From assembly GCF_900102015.1 (NCBI RefSeq), contig NZ_FNAT01000009.1:1-64000 (forward strand): DNA of 64,000 nt, given 5' to 3'. Source of the stretch: Limimaricola pyoseonensis. GTDB lineage: Bacteria > Pseudomonadota > Alphaproteobacteria > Rhodobacterales > Rhodobacteraceae. Positions 49,074 through 56,988 of this stretch are shown here, in pieces (within the stretch, counting starts at the first letter, position 1; every line of letters begins with the position of its first letter). The notes under the pieces are model-generated. The model was given only the letters and a program-made list of their open reading frames with translations. It did no database searches and had not been told where the DNA came from. Made by a program: the position numbers and the translations under genes.

Positions 49074-49499
49074 CGGCCTACCTCTCCGGTTGGCGCGACC
49101 CCCCGTCGCGCTGGCACCGTCCCTCCATAGGCGAATCTCTTTTCTTTTCTTACATACTATGTGGTGTGTTCGATCTGACAAACCACTGTCGCACCGACGC
49201 AAGAAACTTCATGTTTCGATGAACGCAGCGTGAACGCCGCGCGACCCGCCTGCGGTTGCAACTCGCCCTGCGGCAAACCCCTGTGAGCACGGGCCTCCGG
49301 GCCGGTCGCGCGCCCCCGCCATACCCCGGCCAAGGGACCCCCGCCCGGCCCTCACTTGCCGCCCCCTCGCCACGCCTGCCGGCGAAAGCGCCGGTGGCAT
49401 CTATGAAATTCGGCCGGGATCGGCTAGGCTGCGCTCGTCGGCAATCCGTCCGACCGTCCTTCTGGAGAGGCGCGCAAGCCGCGCGGGGAGGTACAGGTC
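49074..49499. other. Divergent intergenic region between prkA and the oxidase operon
   Basis: A 426-bp gap containing the promoters of both operons. The prkA-proximal part (49130-49220) is AT-rich and holds a candidate promoter and a GAAAC-TTCAT-GTTTC repeat at 49203-49217. The rest, up to about 49400, is GC-rich with no convincing gene; a weak open frame there shows no recognisable domain. A 16-bp motif shared with the rsbQ-like promoter is at 49401-49416. Confidence 0.6.
49154..49181 (-). promoter_or_regulatory. Candidate sigma-70-type promoter of prkA
   Basis: On the minus strand TTGTCA (49176-49181) and TAGTAT (49154-49159) are separated by 16 bases, close to the -35 and -10 consensus, and end about 80 bases before the prkA start in the only AT-rich part of the gap. 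Purely a pattern match. Confidence 0.3.
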
Positions 49500-50333
49500 A
49501 TGGTCGTCGCGGCCGTGTTGGTGCTCGTGGTTCTGGGTTCGATTGGCTTCCACCTGTTCAGCCCGTGGTGGTGGACGCCCATCGCCTCGAACTGGGGCTA
49601 CATCGACACCACTTTGGTCATAACCTTCTGGATTACCGGTTTCGTCTTCGCAGCGGTGGTGCTGTTCATGGCGTGGTGCGTCTGGCGCTACCGCCACCGC
49701 CCCGGCCGCCGCGCCGACTGGACCCCCGAGAACCGCAGGCTCGAGCTGTGGCTGACCGGCGCGACCGCGCTCGGCGTCGCCGCGATGCTGGCGCCGGGGC
49801 TGTGGGTCTGGGCCAGCTTCGTGACCGTGCCCGAGGAGGCCGACGAGGTCGAGGTGGTGGCGCAGCAATGGTTCTGGAGCTACCGCTATCCGGGTGAGGA
49901 CGGCCGTCTCGGCCGGGCCGACGCGACGTGGATCTCGGCCGACAACCCGCTCGGCGTCAGCCCGCATGACCGCTTCGGCGCCGACGACGTGATCGTCGAT
50001 GGCGGCGACATGCACCTGCCGCTCGACCGCCCCGTGAAGGTGCTGCTGCGCTCGATCGACGTGCTGCATAACTTCTACGTGCCGGAGTTCCGCGCCAAGA
50101 TGGACATGGTGCCCGGCTCGGTCACCTATTTCTGGCTCACCCCCACCCGCGAGGGCGAGTTCGAGGTGCTCTGCGCCGAGCTCTGCGGCACCGGGCACGG
50201 CTTCATGCGCGGCTACGTGCTGGTCGAGACCGAGACGCAGTTCAACGCCTGGCTCGGCGAACAGCTCACCTTCGCGCAGACGCAGCAGGACGCACCGGTC
50301 CGCTTCGCCGGACCGACGGGAGGCACACCCTAG
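49500..50333 (+). CDS. ctaC: Cytochrome c oxidase subunit II
   Basis: A 277-residue subunit with two N-terminal membrane segments (VVAAVLVLVVLGSIGFHLF and ITFWITGFVFAAVVLFMAWC) and a periplasmic cupredoxin domain. The binuclear CuA site is intact: VLHNFYVPEF (His) and LCAELCGTGHGFM (Cys-x3-Cys-x3-His-x2-Met), so the enzyme takes electrons from cytochrome c and is not a quinol oxidase. VAQQWFWSYRYPGEDG is the aromatic electron-entry patch. First gene of the oxidase operon, with GGGAGGTACAGGTC before the ATG. Confidence 0.93.
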   Translation: MVVAAVLVLVVLGSIGFHLFSPWWWTPIASNWGYIDTTLVITFWITGFVFAAVVLFMAWCVWRYRHRPGRRADWTPENRRLELWLTGATALGVAAMLAPGLWVWASFVTVPEEADEVEVVAQQWFWSYRYPGEDGRLGRADATWISADNPLGVSPHDRFGADDVIVDGGDMHLPLDRPVKVLLRSIDVLHNFYVPEFRAKMDMVPGSVTYFWLTPTREGEFEVLCAELCGTGHGFMRGYVLVETETQFNAWLGEQLTFAQTQQDAPVRFAGPTGGTP

Positions 50334-50357
50334 AGAGGCACCACCGGGAGGACGCGC

Positions 50358-52124
50358 ATGGTCAATATCGACGAGGGCGCCCACGCCCCGCCCCCGGCCG
50401 AGGTCGAGGACCTGCCGCCGCCCCACGCCACCGGATGGTGGTCCCGCTGGGTGTTCAGCCAGGATGCCAAGTACATCGCGATCCAGTATGCCGGCACGGC
50501 GCTGGCCATCGGCTTCGTGGCGCTGGTGCTGTCCTGGCTGATCCGGATGCAGCTCGGCTTTCCGGGCGTGTTCGACTTCATCTCGGCCGAGGCCTATTAC
50601 CAGTTCATCACCATGCACGGCATGATCATGGTGGTGTACCTGCTGACGGCCGTGTTCCTCGGCGGCTTCGGCAACTACCTGATCCCGCTGATGGTCGGCG
50701 CGCGGGACATGGTGTTTCCCTTCGTCAACATGCTGAGCTTCTGGGTCTACCTGCTCGCCGTCCTGGTGCTCGCGGCGAGCTTCTTCGTGCCGGGCGGGCC
50801 CACGGGCGCGGGCTGGACGCTCTACCCGCCGCAGGCGATCCTGTCGGGTACGCCGGGCGGCACCAGCTGGGGCATCCTGCTGATGCTCGTGTCGCTGATC
50901 CTGTTCATCATCGGCTTCACCATGGGCGGGCTGAACTACGCCGTCACCGTGCTGCAGGCGCGCACGCGCGGCATGACGCTGATGCGGATGCCGCTCACGG
51001 TCTGGGGCATCTTCACCGCCACGGTCATGGCGCTCCTGGCCTTTCCGGCGCTGTTCGTGGCCTGCGTGATGATGCTGTTCGACCGGCTGCTCGGCACCTC
51101 CTTCTTCATGCCGACGCTGGTCGAGATGGGCGAGCAGCTCTCCTATGGCGGCGGCAGCCCGATCGTGTTCCAGCACCTGTTCTGGTTCTTCGGCCATCCG
51201 GAGGTCTACATCGTCGCCCTGCCCGCCTTCGGCATCGTGTCGGACCTGATCGCGGTGCATGCGAGGAAGGCGATCTTCGGCTACCGGATGATGGTCTGGG
51301 CGATCGTCATCATCGGCGCGCTGTCCTTCATCGTCTGGGCGCATCACATGTACGTCTCGGGCATGCATCCCTGGTTCGGCTTCTTCTTCGCCACCACCAC
51401 GCTGATCATCGCCGTGCCGACCGCGATCAAGGTCTACAACTGGGTGCTGACGCTGTGGCGCGGCGACATCCATCTGAGCCTGCCGATGCTCTTCGCGCTG
51501 GGCTTCGTGGTAACCTTCGTCAATGGCGGGCTGACGGGGCTGTTCCTCGGCAACGTGGTGGTCGACGTACCGCTTTCGGACACGATGTTCGTGGTGGCGC
51601 ATTTCCACATGGTGATGGGGGTGGCGCCGATCCTGGTGATCTACGGCGCGATCTATCACTGGTTCCCGCTGGCCTCGGGCCGGATGCTGAACGAGACGAT
51701 GGGCAGGATCCATTTCTGGGTCACCTTCCTCGGCGCCTACCTGATCTTCTTCCCGATGCATTACGTCGGCCTGACCGGCGTGCCGCGCCGCTACCCCGAC
51801 ATCAGCGCGAGCTTCGTGCCCGACAGCGTGATGACGCTGAACGCCTTCATCTCGGCCATGGCGCTGATCGTCGGCGCGGCGCAGGTGCTGTTCCTGTTCA
51901 ACCTGTTCTGGAGCGCGCTGCGCGGCGAGAGGGCGCAGCCCAACCCGTGGCGCGCGGCTTCGCTCGAATGGCAGACGCCCGACATGCCGCCGCATCACGG
52001 CAACTGGGGCGCTGCGCTGCCCGTGGTGCATCGCTGGGCCTACGACTACGGCGTGCCCGGCGCCGGCGCCGACTACCTCGCCCAGACCGACCCGAGCCGG
52101 CGGCACGGGGAGGACATCGCGTGA
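50358..52124 (+). CDS. ctaD: Cytochrome c oxidase subunit I
   Basis: A 588-residue, 12-helix heme-copper oxidase core. FFGHPEVYIVALPAFGIVSD contains the Glu of the D-channel and the cross-linked His-Tyr pair; WAHHMYVSGM carries CuB histidines; AIKVYNWVLTLW has the K-channel Lys; VAHFHMVMG carries heme ligands. This is the A-type pattern. It reduces O2 at the inner membrane and pumps protons. A GGGAGGACGCGC stretch precedes the ATG. Its stop overlaps the next GTG start (GTGA). Confidence 0.94.
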   Translation: MVNIDEGAHAPPPAEVEDLPPPHATGWWSRWVFSQDAKYIAIQYAGTALAIGFVALVLSWLIRMQLGFPGVFDFISAEAYYQFITMHGMIMVVYLLTAVFLGGFGNYLIPLMVGARDMVFPFVNMLSFWVYLLAVLVLAASFFVPGGPTGAGWTLYPPQAILSGTPGGTSWGILLMLVSLILFIIGFTMGGLNYAVTVLQARTRGMTLMRMPLTVWGIFTATVMALLAFPALFVACVMMLFDRLLGTSFFMPTLVEMGEQLSYGGGSPIVFQHLFWFFGHPEVYIVALPAFGIVSDLIAVHARKAIFGYRMMVWAIVIIGALSFIVWAHHMYVSGMHPWFGFFFATTTLIIAVPTAIKVYNWVLTLWRGDIHLSLPMLFALGFVVTFVNGGLTGLFLGNVVVDVPLSDTMFVVAHFHMVMGVAPILVIYGAIYHWFPLASGRMLNETMGRIHFWVTFLGAYLIFFPMHYVGLTGVPRRYPDISASFVPDSVMTLNAFISAMALIVGAAQVLFLFNLFWSALRGERAQPNPWRAASLEWQTPDMPPHHGNWGAALPVVHRWAYDYGVPGAGADYLAQTDPSRRHGEDIA

Positions 52125-52783
52125 CCGTCGTTCTGGGCTTCATCGCGGCGATGATCGCCGCGGGGCTGTGGTGGCTGTCGCGGCAGGGCATCTTCGAGAA
52201 GCCCTGGCTCGAGACCGGCGAGAGCCCGCGCGCCCCCGGCCCCGCAGCCGCGCCCTCGGGCGTCGGGCTCGGCACCTTCCTCGTGGTCGTGGGCGGGCTC
52301 TTTGCGCTGATGGGCAGCGCGCTGGTGATGCGGATGGGTCCGGGCGACTGGATGGCGCTGCGCCTGCCCGGCCTCGCATGGGGGGCGCTGGCGCCGCTGG
52401 CGCTGGCCTCGGCGGCGCTGGAGATCGCCGCGCGGGCCGAGCGGCGCGGCGAGGCGCGGCTGCGCGGCGCAGCACTCGGCCTCGGCGCGCTGGCGACGGC
52501 GGCGTTCCTCGCGGCGCAGCTGTCCGTCTGGCGCGATCTCGCCGCCACCGGCCCGCTGGCCGAGCGGCTGGGCGCGAGCTTCTTCCTGCTGATCGGCGGG
52601 CTGCACGCGCTGCATCTCGCGGGCGGTCTCGTGGCGCTGGCGCGCGCGGCGCTCCGCCCCGCCGGCGCCCGGCTCTGCGCGCTCTACTGGCACGCGCTGG
52701 GCGCGCTGTGGCTGGTCATGCTGGCGCTTCTGGGCGGGGCCGCCGCCGGGATCGCCGCCTTCTGCCGCGCGGTGCTGACATGA
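52121..52783 (+). CDS. Membrane protein resembling a divergent cytochrome c oxidase subunit III
   Basis: A 220-residue membrane protein with about six hydrophobic segments. GASFFLLIGGLHALHLAGGL and ALYWHALGALWLVMLALLGG resemble the late helices of subunit III (FF-GLHxLHV-GG and YWHF-LW). The first segment and linker (GIFEKPWLETGESPRAPGPA) are unlike subunit III. GTG 52121 has GGGGAGGA just upstream and a GTGA overlap with subunit I, so it is translationally coupled. It may be a second subunit III, as in oxidase operons with two such genes; role is inferred. Confidence 0.75.
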   Translation: MTVVLGFIAAMIAAGLWWLSRQGIFEKPWLETGESPRAPGPAAAPSGVGLGTFLVVVGGLFALMGSALVMRMGPGDWMALRLPGLAWGALAPLALASAALEIAARAERRGEARLRGAALGLGALATAAFLAAQLSVWRDLAATGPLAERLGASFFLLIGGLHALHLAGGLVALARAALRPAGARLCALYWHALGALWLVMLALLGGAAAGIAAFCRAVLT

Positions 52784-52793
52784 GGAGGACGCC

Positions 52794-53504
52794 ATGAGCA
52801 CGACCCACGGCTACGTGCCCGACCGCCCCGACGGGGTCGAGGGCCTTGCCGCCGACTGGAGCGCCGACCAGACCGCCTTCAAGGGCGTGTCATGGGGCAA
52901 GGCGATGATGTGGATCTTCCTGCTCTCGGACACCTTCGTCTTCTCGATCTTCCTGATCGCCTACATGTCGGCGCGCAGCTCCACCGCGACCGAGTGGCCC
53001 AATGCCAGCGAGGTCTTTGCCCTGCATGTCGGCGGCGCGGACCTGCCGCTTCTGCTGATTGCGATCATGACCTTCGTGCTGATCTCGTCCTCGGGCACCA
53101 TGGCGATGGCGGTGAACTGCGCCTATGCCCGCGACCGCCGCCGCACCGCCGCGCTGATGTTCCTCACCGCCGCGCTGGGCGCGACCTTCGTGGGCATGCA
53201 GGCCTTCGAATGGTCGAAGCTGATCGAGGAAGGCGTCCGGCCCTGGGGCAACCCCTGGGGGGCCGAGCAGTTCGGCGCGACCTTCTTCATGATCACCGGC
53301 TTTCACGGCACCCATGTCACCTTCGGCGTGATCTTCCTGCTGATCGTGGCGCGCAAGGTCCGATCCGGCGCCTTCGACCGCGACGAGCGCTCATGGCTCA
53401 GCCGCGGCAAGGGCGATTACGAGGCGGTCGAGATCATGGGGCTCTACTGGCACTTCGTGGACCTCGTCTGGGTCTTCATCTTCGCGTTCTTCTACCTTTG
53501 GTGA
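52794..53504 (+). CDS. ctaE: Cytochrome c oxidase subunit III
   Basis: A 236-residue subunit III with five or so membrane helices. FFMITGFHGTHVTFGVIFLL and EIMGLYWHFVDLVWVFIFAF are the classical motifs. It starts 10 bases after the preceding gene with an AGGAGGACGCC ribosome site. Subunit III stabilises proton pumping by subunit I. The usual seven-helix bacterial form is a little longer, so this is the short, five-helix-like type. Confidence 0.92.
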   Translation: MSTTHGYVPDRPDGVEGLAADWSADQTAFKGVSWGKAMMWIFLLSDTFVFSIFLIAYMSARSSTATEWPNASEVFALHVGGADLPLLLIAIMTFVLISSSGTMAMAVNCAYARDRRRTAALMFLTAALGATFVGMQAFEWSKLIEEGVRPWGNPWGAEQFGATFFMITGFHGTHVTFGVIFLLIVARKVRSGAFDRDERSWLSRGKGDYEAVEIMGLYWHFVDLVWVFIFAFFYLW

Positions 53505-53512
53505 GGCAAGTC

Positions 53513-53863
53513 ATGGCGCAGATCACCGACCCGTCCGACGGCGTTCCCGAGCAGAGCCACCAGGCGCATCCGATCAAGCTCTACCTGACCTGCTGGGGCT
53601 TTCTCTTCGTGCTGAGCGCCGGCTCCTACTGGGTCGATTACGCGCAGCTGCAGGGGCTGCTGCGCTGGAGCCTGATCCTGATCTTCATGTTTCTCAAGGC
53701 CGGGCTGATCGTCGCGGTGTTCATGCACATGGCCTGGGAGCGGCTGGCGCTGACCTACGCGATCCTGCTGCCGCCGCTGGCCGCGCTGGTCTTCATGGCG
53801 ATCATGATGGCGGAGTCGGACTACACGCTGTTCACGCGGACCGTCTATCTCGGGGCGGAGTGA
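53513..53863 (+). CDS. Cytochrome c oxidase subunit IV (prokaryotic type)
   Basis: A 116-residue protein with three membrane helices: LYLTCWGFLFVLSAGSYWVD, LLRWSLILIFMFLKAGLIVA and YAILLPPLAALVFMAIMMAE. The central LIFMFLKAGLIVAVFMHMAW is the CtaF/CoxD-type subunit IV signature. The true start is ATG 53513, 8 bases after subunit III ends; the frame upstream is a shadow. It closes the oxidase operon; no assembly factor follows. Confidence 0.9.
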   Translation: MAQITDPSDGVPEQSHQAHPIKLYLTCWGFLFVLSAGSYWVDYAQLQGLLRWSLILIFMFLKAGLIVAVFMHMAWERLALTYAILLPPLAALVFMAIMMAESDYTLFTRTVYLGAE

Positions 53864-53868
53864 ACGCC

Positions 53869-54087
53869 TCAGGCGAAGACGAAGACGTCGACCGGCGTTC
53901 TAGGGGCCGCCTCGCGCTCGTCCCGCACCTTGAGCCGGGCGTCCGGGCGGCGCGACGGAGCTGACGGCCGCACGGGCCGGGCCGGCGTGTCGGCATAGAG
54001 CATGTCCTGCACGGCGTGGCAGACCATCTCCACCTCCTCGGGGCAATCCGAGTAGGCACAGGCCGCCTCACCGGGCCGGCCCGGCAT
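53869..54087 (-). CDS. Possible small Cys-containing protein, unknown
   Basis: A 72-residue frame starting MPGRPGEAACAYSDCPEEVE with three Cys in the first 30 residues (CAYSDCPEEVEMVC) followed by an Arg/Pro-rich tail. It converges on the oxidase operon with a 5-base gap. No ribosome site is evident, and alternative starts exist upstream (TTG 54168). Nothing is recognised; it may not be a gene. The adjoining stretch to 54269 shows no other coding signal. Confidence 0.3.
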   Translation of the reverse strand: MPGRPGEAACAYSDCPEEVEMVCHAVQDMLYADTPARPVRPSAPSRRPDARLKVRDEREAAPRTPVDVFVFA

Positions 54088-54269
54088 GTCGCGATCATGA
54101 TATCCCAACTGCGCCCGTCCTCTCACATCCCCGTCGGTCCCACGGCATCCTGCACCAGCGAATGCCAAGAAACAGTCTCCGTCCGGTCGGGGCAGGAGTT
54201 ATGCGTCGGGCGATGCGGCATCAATGCAACCGCCGCGCAGGGGGGCGGATATCTGCCGATGGGGCCGGG

Positions 54270-54566
54270 TCAGGCGGTCGGCGGCGGCAGTTCGGCCGGG
54301 CGCAGCCGGCCGCCGCCCAGCCGCAGCACGGCCCTGTGGTGCTTGGCCTGCATGACCGTGAGCACCTCGACGCTGTGCTGCCGTATCTCCACCAGCCGGC
54401 GGAGCCGCGATCCGGGGGCGCCGATCTCTCGCACGCTGCGGCGCCGGACGTCGGGCCAGAGCCGCGCCGCCTCCTCGACGCCGCGGCGCCAGTCCTCGTC
54501 GGCCTTGATGTAGGCGAGATAGGCCCTGAGCAGGGCACGTCTCGCCGTCGCTGTGTCGGGGTGCAT
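54270..54566 (-). CDS. Small basic protein of unknown function
   Basis: A 98-residue, mostly helical, Arg-rich protein (RRALLRAYLAYIKADEDWRR, RLRRLVEIRQHSVEVLTVMQ). ATG 54566 is preceded by GGGAGGG ten bases upstream, which supports it over the longer frame. It lies 115 bases downstream of the histidine kinase on the same strand, and the gap has a CTATGAATGG motif like those before two other operons. No family recognised. Confidence 0.5.
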   Translation of the reverse strand: MHPDTATARRALLRAYLAYIKADEDWRRGVEEAARLWPDVRRRSVREIGAPGSRLRRLVEIRQHSVEVLTVMQAKHHRAVLRLGGGRLRPAELPPPTA

Positions 54567-54681
54567 GGTGTTCGACCCTCCCGCTGCGCCGGCCCGGATC
54601 ACGGGCGCCCACGACCCGACAGCGCGGCATCTCGCATATTCCATTCATAGCGCGACTCGGCCGCCCGGCAAAGGGATCGGC

Positions 54682-56040
54682 TCAGGGCGGGCCAGCCGCG
54701 TCCGGGCGGAACACGATCTCGCACAGGCCCCCCTCGGGCGGGTATTCGAGCCTCACCTCGGCGCGCAGCTCGGCCTCGACCACCGCGCCGATCATCTTGC
54801 TGCCGAAGCCGCGATGCGCCGGCGGCGTCACCACCGGGCCGTCGCGTTCCTGCCAGACGAAGCGCACAGACCCGTCATCGGCGTCGCCGGCGAGCCCGTA
54901 CGTCACCAGCACATGCCCGTTCGGGTCGGAGAGCGCCCCGTATTTCAGCGCGTTGGTCACCAGTTCGTGCAGCGCCATCGAGAAGCAGGTCGCCTGCCGC
55001 GGGCTCAGCATCAGGGGCGGGCCCTGGACGCGGAGCCGATCCGCGCCACCGGCTTCCTGCGCGGTGAACTCGAGCAGGTCGCGCAGGTCGGCGCCCTCAT
55101 GCTCGGGGCGGGCCAGCGCGTCCTGCGCCATCGCAAGCGCGCGCAGCCGGGCGCTGAAGTGATCGCGCGCCTCTGGCGGCAGGGTCTGCCGGGCGATGCC
55201 GGCCACCACGGCCAGGGTGTTCTTCACGCGGTGCTTCATCTCGCCCATCGCGATCTGCAGGTGACGCTCCGCCTGCTTGCGCAGCGAGATGTCGCGCAGG
55301 ATGACCGAGTGGCACCGCGACGGGCCGGCCGGGCCGCGTTCGCGGATCGGGGCCACCGTTACCTCGGCGTCGCGGCCGTCCTGCCAGCTGGCCTCGAACA
55401 CGTGCTCCTCGGCCTCTTCGCAGGCGGCGACGGCGCGCCCGAACCAGTCCGGTCGCCCCTCGAACCGGACGAGATCCTGCACCAGCTCGCCCAGCGCCGC
55501 CTCGGCCCTGCGGCCGAACATCCGCTCCGCGCCGCCGTTCCAGCCGGTGATGCGCCCGTCCCGCTCGACGCGGAGTATCGCGTTGGGCGAGCTGCGCACG
55601 ATGGCGGCCAGCTCGTCCGCCTGGCGTCGGGCGACGCGCAGCTCCTCCTCGTAGAGGTGCCGCTCGCGGGCATCGAAGATCGTGTAGTCGAAGCGATAGG
55701 GGATGCCGTCCTCGTCGCGGCGCGCGACGCCGCTCAGCAGCACCGGCAGCTTCGCGCCGCCTTCGACCACCAGCGCGCAGGAGATCTCGCGCGCGAAGCC
55801 CTGAAGCCGCATCATCGGCGCCAGATGCGTCTCGTAATAGAGCCGGCCCGGCATCGTCATGAGATCGGGCAGCCGCTGCGGCCGGTCGCCCGGCATCGCG
55901 CGCCAGCCCAGCCAGCCCGAAAGCGTCTCGTTGACGTATTGCAGCCGCCCGTCGGGGTCGGTGACGACGATGCCGCAAGGCGCATCCTCGACCAGCTCCG
56001 CCAGGACGTTCCGTCGTTCTGCCGCGCCGTCCTTCGCCAT
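54682..56040 (-). CDS. PAS-PAS HWE-family histidine kinase
   Basis: A 452-residue soluble kinase. A PAS domain covers about residues 12-135 (LVEDAPCGIVVTDPDGRLQY, NETLSGWLGW), a second about 140-255 (IVRSSPNAILRVERDGRITG, NGGAERMFG). The HWE kinase core follows: His270 in GEMKHRVKNTLAVV is the phosphoacceptor, HELVTNALKYGALS is the N-box, WQERDGP the WxE motif and HRGFGSKMIG the G-box. No membrane segment, so it senses a cytoplasmic signal. Its ATG shares a base with the stop of the rsbQ-like gene (TGATG). No response regulator is adjacent. Confidence 0.88.
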   Translation of the reverse strand: MAKDGAAERRNVLAELVEDAPCGIVVTDPDGRLQYVNETLSGWLGWRAMPGDRPQRLPDLMTMPGRLYYETHLAPMMRLQGFAREISCALVVEGGAKLPVLLSGVARRDEDGIPYRFDYTIFDARERHLYEEELRVARRQADELAAIVRSSPNAILRVERDGRITGWNGGAERMFGRRAEAALGELVQDLVRFEGRPDWFGRAVAACEEAEEHVFEASWQDGRDAEVTVAPIRERGPAGPSRCHSVILRDISLRKQAERHLQIAMGEMKHRVKNTLAVVAGIARQTLPPEARDHFSARLRALAMAQDALARPEHEGADLRDLLEFTAQEAGGADRLRVQGPPLMLSPRQATCFSMALHELVTNALKYGALSDPNGHVLVTYGLAGDADDGSVRFVWQERDGPVVTPPAHRGFGSKMIGAVVEAELRAEVRLEYPPEGGLCEIVFRPDAAGPP

Positions 56041-56843
56041 CAGCCCGGCCCGACGAAATCCCGCATCGCGGCGACCACGTCGGACGGCACCGTCATGTGC
56101 GGGCAATGCCCGGTGGCGTTCAGCACTTCGAGCCGGTTGCGCGGCACCCGGTCGCGCATCCACTCCGCCACCCGCATCGGCACGAGCGCATCCTGGTCGC
56201 AATGCAGGATCAGCACCGGCTGCGCGACCCGCGCGAACTCGGCCCGCCGGTCGGCGAAGAAGGTCACCCGGCCGAAATGCTGCGCGATGGCGGGATCGGT
56301 GCGGCAGAAGCTCTGCGTCAGCTCCTCGGCCGCCGGCTCGCCTGCCGACTGCCCCGCGATGGTGGGCGCCATCTGGGCCGACCAGCCGAGGTGGTTCTCG
56401 TCGAGGAAGTGCACCAGCTCTTCCAGATCCTCGCGCCGGAAGCCGCCATGATAATCGCCGCCGTCATCCTCGAGGAAACAGGGCGTGGGCGACACGAGCG
56501 CGAGTTGCGACACCCTGTTCGGGGCCATCTCGGCCGCCAGCAACGCGATGGTGGCACCGATCGAGTGGCCGACCAGCACCGCGTCCTCCAGATCGAGCTC
56601 TTCGAGGATCGCGTTCAGATCCGCGGCATGCGCCTCGAGATCGGCATAGCGGTCCATGTCGTATGCAGCGAGGTCCGACCCGCCCATGCCGGTCAGATCG
56701 TAGGTGACGACGTGATGCCGGTCCTCGAAGGCCGGGGCGACCTGCCGCCACATCGACTGGTCGCAACCGAACCCGTGTGCGAAGACGATCGGCCGGCCGT
56801 CCGCGCGGCCGGACGTGACGACATTGTTGCGTTCGACGATCAT
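56040..56843 (-). CDS. RsbQ-like alpha/beta hydrolase
   Basis: A 267-residue alpha/beta hydrolase that follows RsbQ of Bacillus subtilis closely: VFAHGFGCDQSMWRQVAPAF, SDLAAYDMDRYADLEAHAAD, GHSIGATIALLAAEM, GGFRREDLEELVHFLDENHL, FCRTDPAIAQHFGRVTFFAD and TGHCPHMTVP. The triad is Ser94, Asp218 and His246. RsbQ works with the PAS-phosphatase RsbP in energy-stress sensing, presumably by making or modifying a small ligand of the PAS domain. Here its coupled partner is a PAS-HWE kinase. Confidence 0.88.
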   Translation of the reverse strand: MIVERNNVVTSGRADGRPIVFAHGFGCDQSMWRQVAPAFEDRHHVVTYDLTGMGGSDLAAYDMDRYADLEAHAADLNAILEELDLEDAVLVGHSIGATIALLAAEMAPNRVSQLALVSPTPCFLEDDGGDYHGGFRREDLEELVHFLDENHLGWSAQMAPTIAGQSAGEPAAEELTQSFCRTDPAIAQHFGRVTFFADRRAEFARVAQPVLILHCDQDALVPMRVAEWMRDRVPRNRLEVLNATGHCPHMTVPSDVVAAMRDFVGPG

Positions 56844-56893
56844 GCGTTCCCTCCCCGCTGCCCTGGCGCGGTCTTCTCCAGATTGCTCCGGCT

Positions 56894-56909
56894 CGGCCGA
56901 ATTTCATAG
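56894..56909 (-). promoter_or_regulatory. 16-bp motif upstream of the rsbQ-like gene, identical to one before ctaC
   Basis: On the minus strand CTATGAAATTCGGCCG lies 51-66 bases before the start. The same 16 bases occur at 49401-49416, 84-99 bases before ctaC on the plus strand. Both are in gene-start regions and read in the direction of transcription, so a shared promoter or regulator site is possible. Confidence 0.35.
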
Positions 56910-56988
56910 GATACTCTTGGCGGCAGGCAAGCCACCGCCACGCGGCATTTCGGGGTCGGGGCGTCGCGACCGGCCGGACCGCCCGCTC

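Noticed and set aside
49401-52106. A 901-codon minus-strand frame opposite the oxidase operon
   Set aside because: His/Arg/Gln-rich composition without domains and exactly antisense to the clearly coding ctaC and ctaD.
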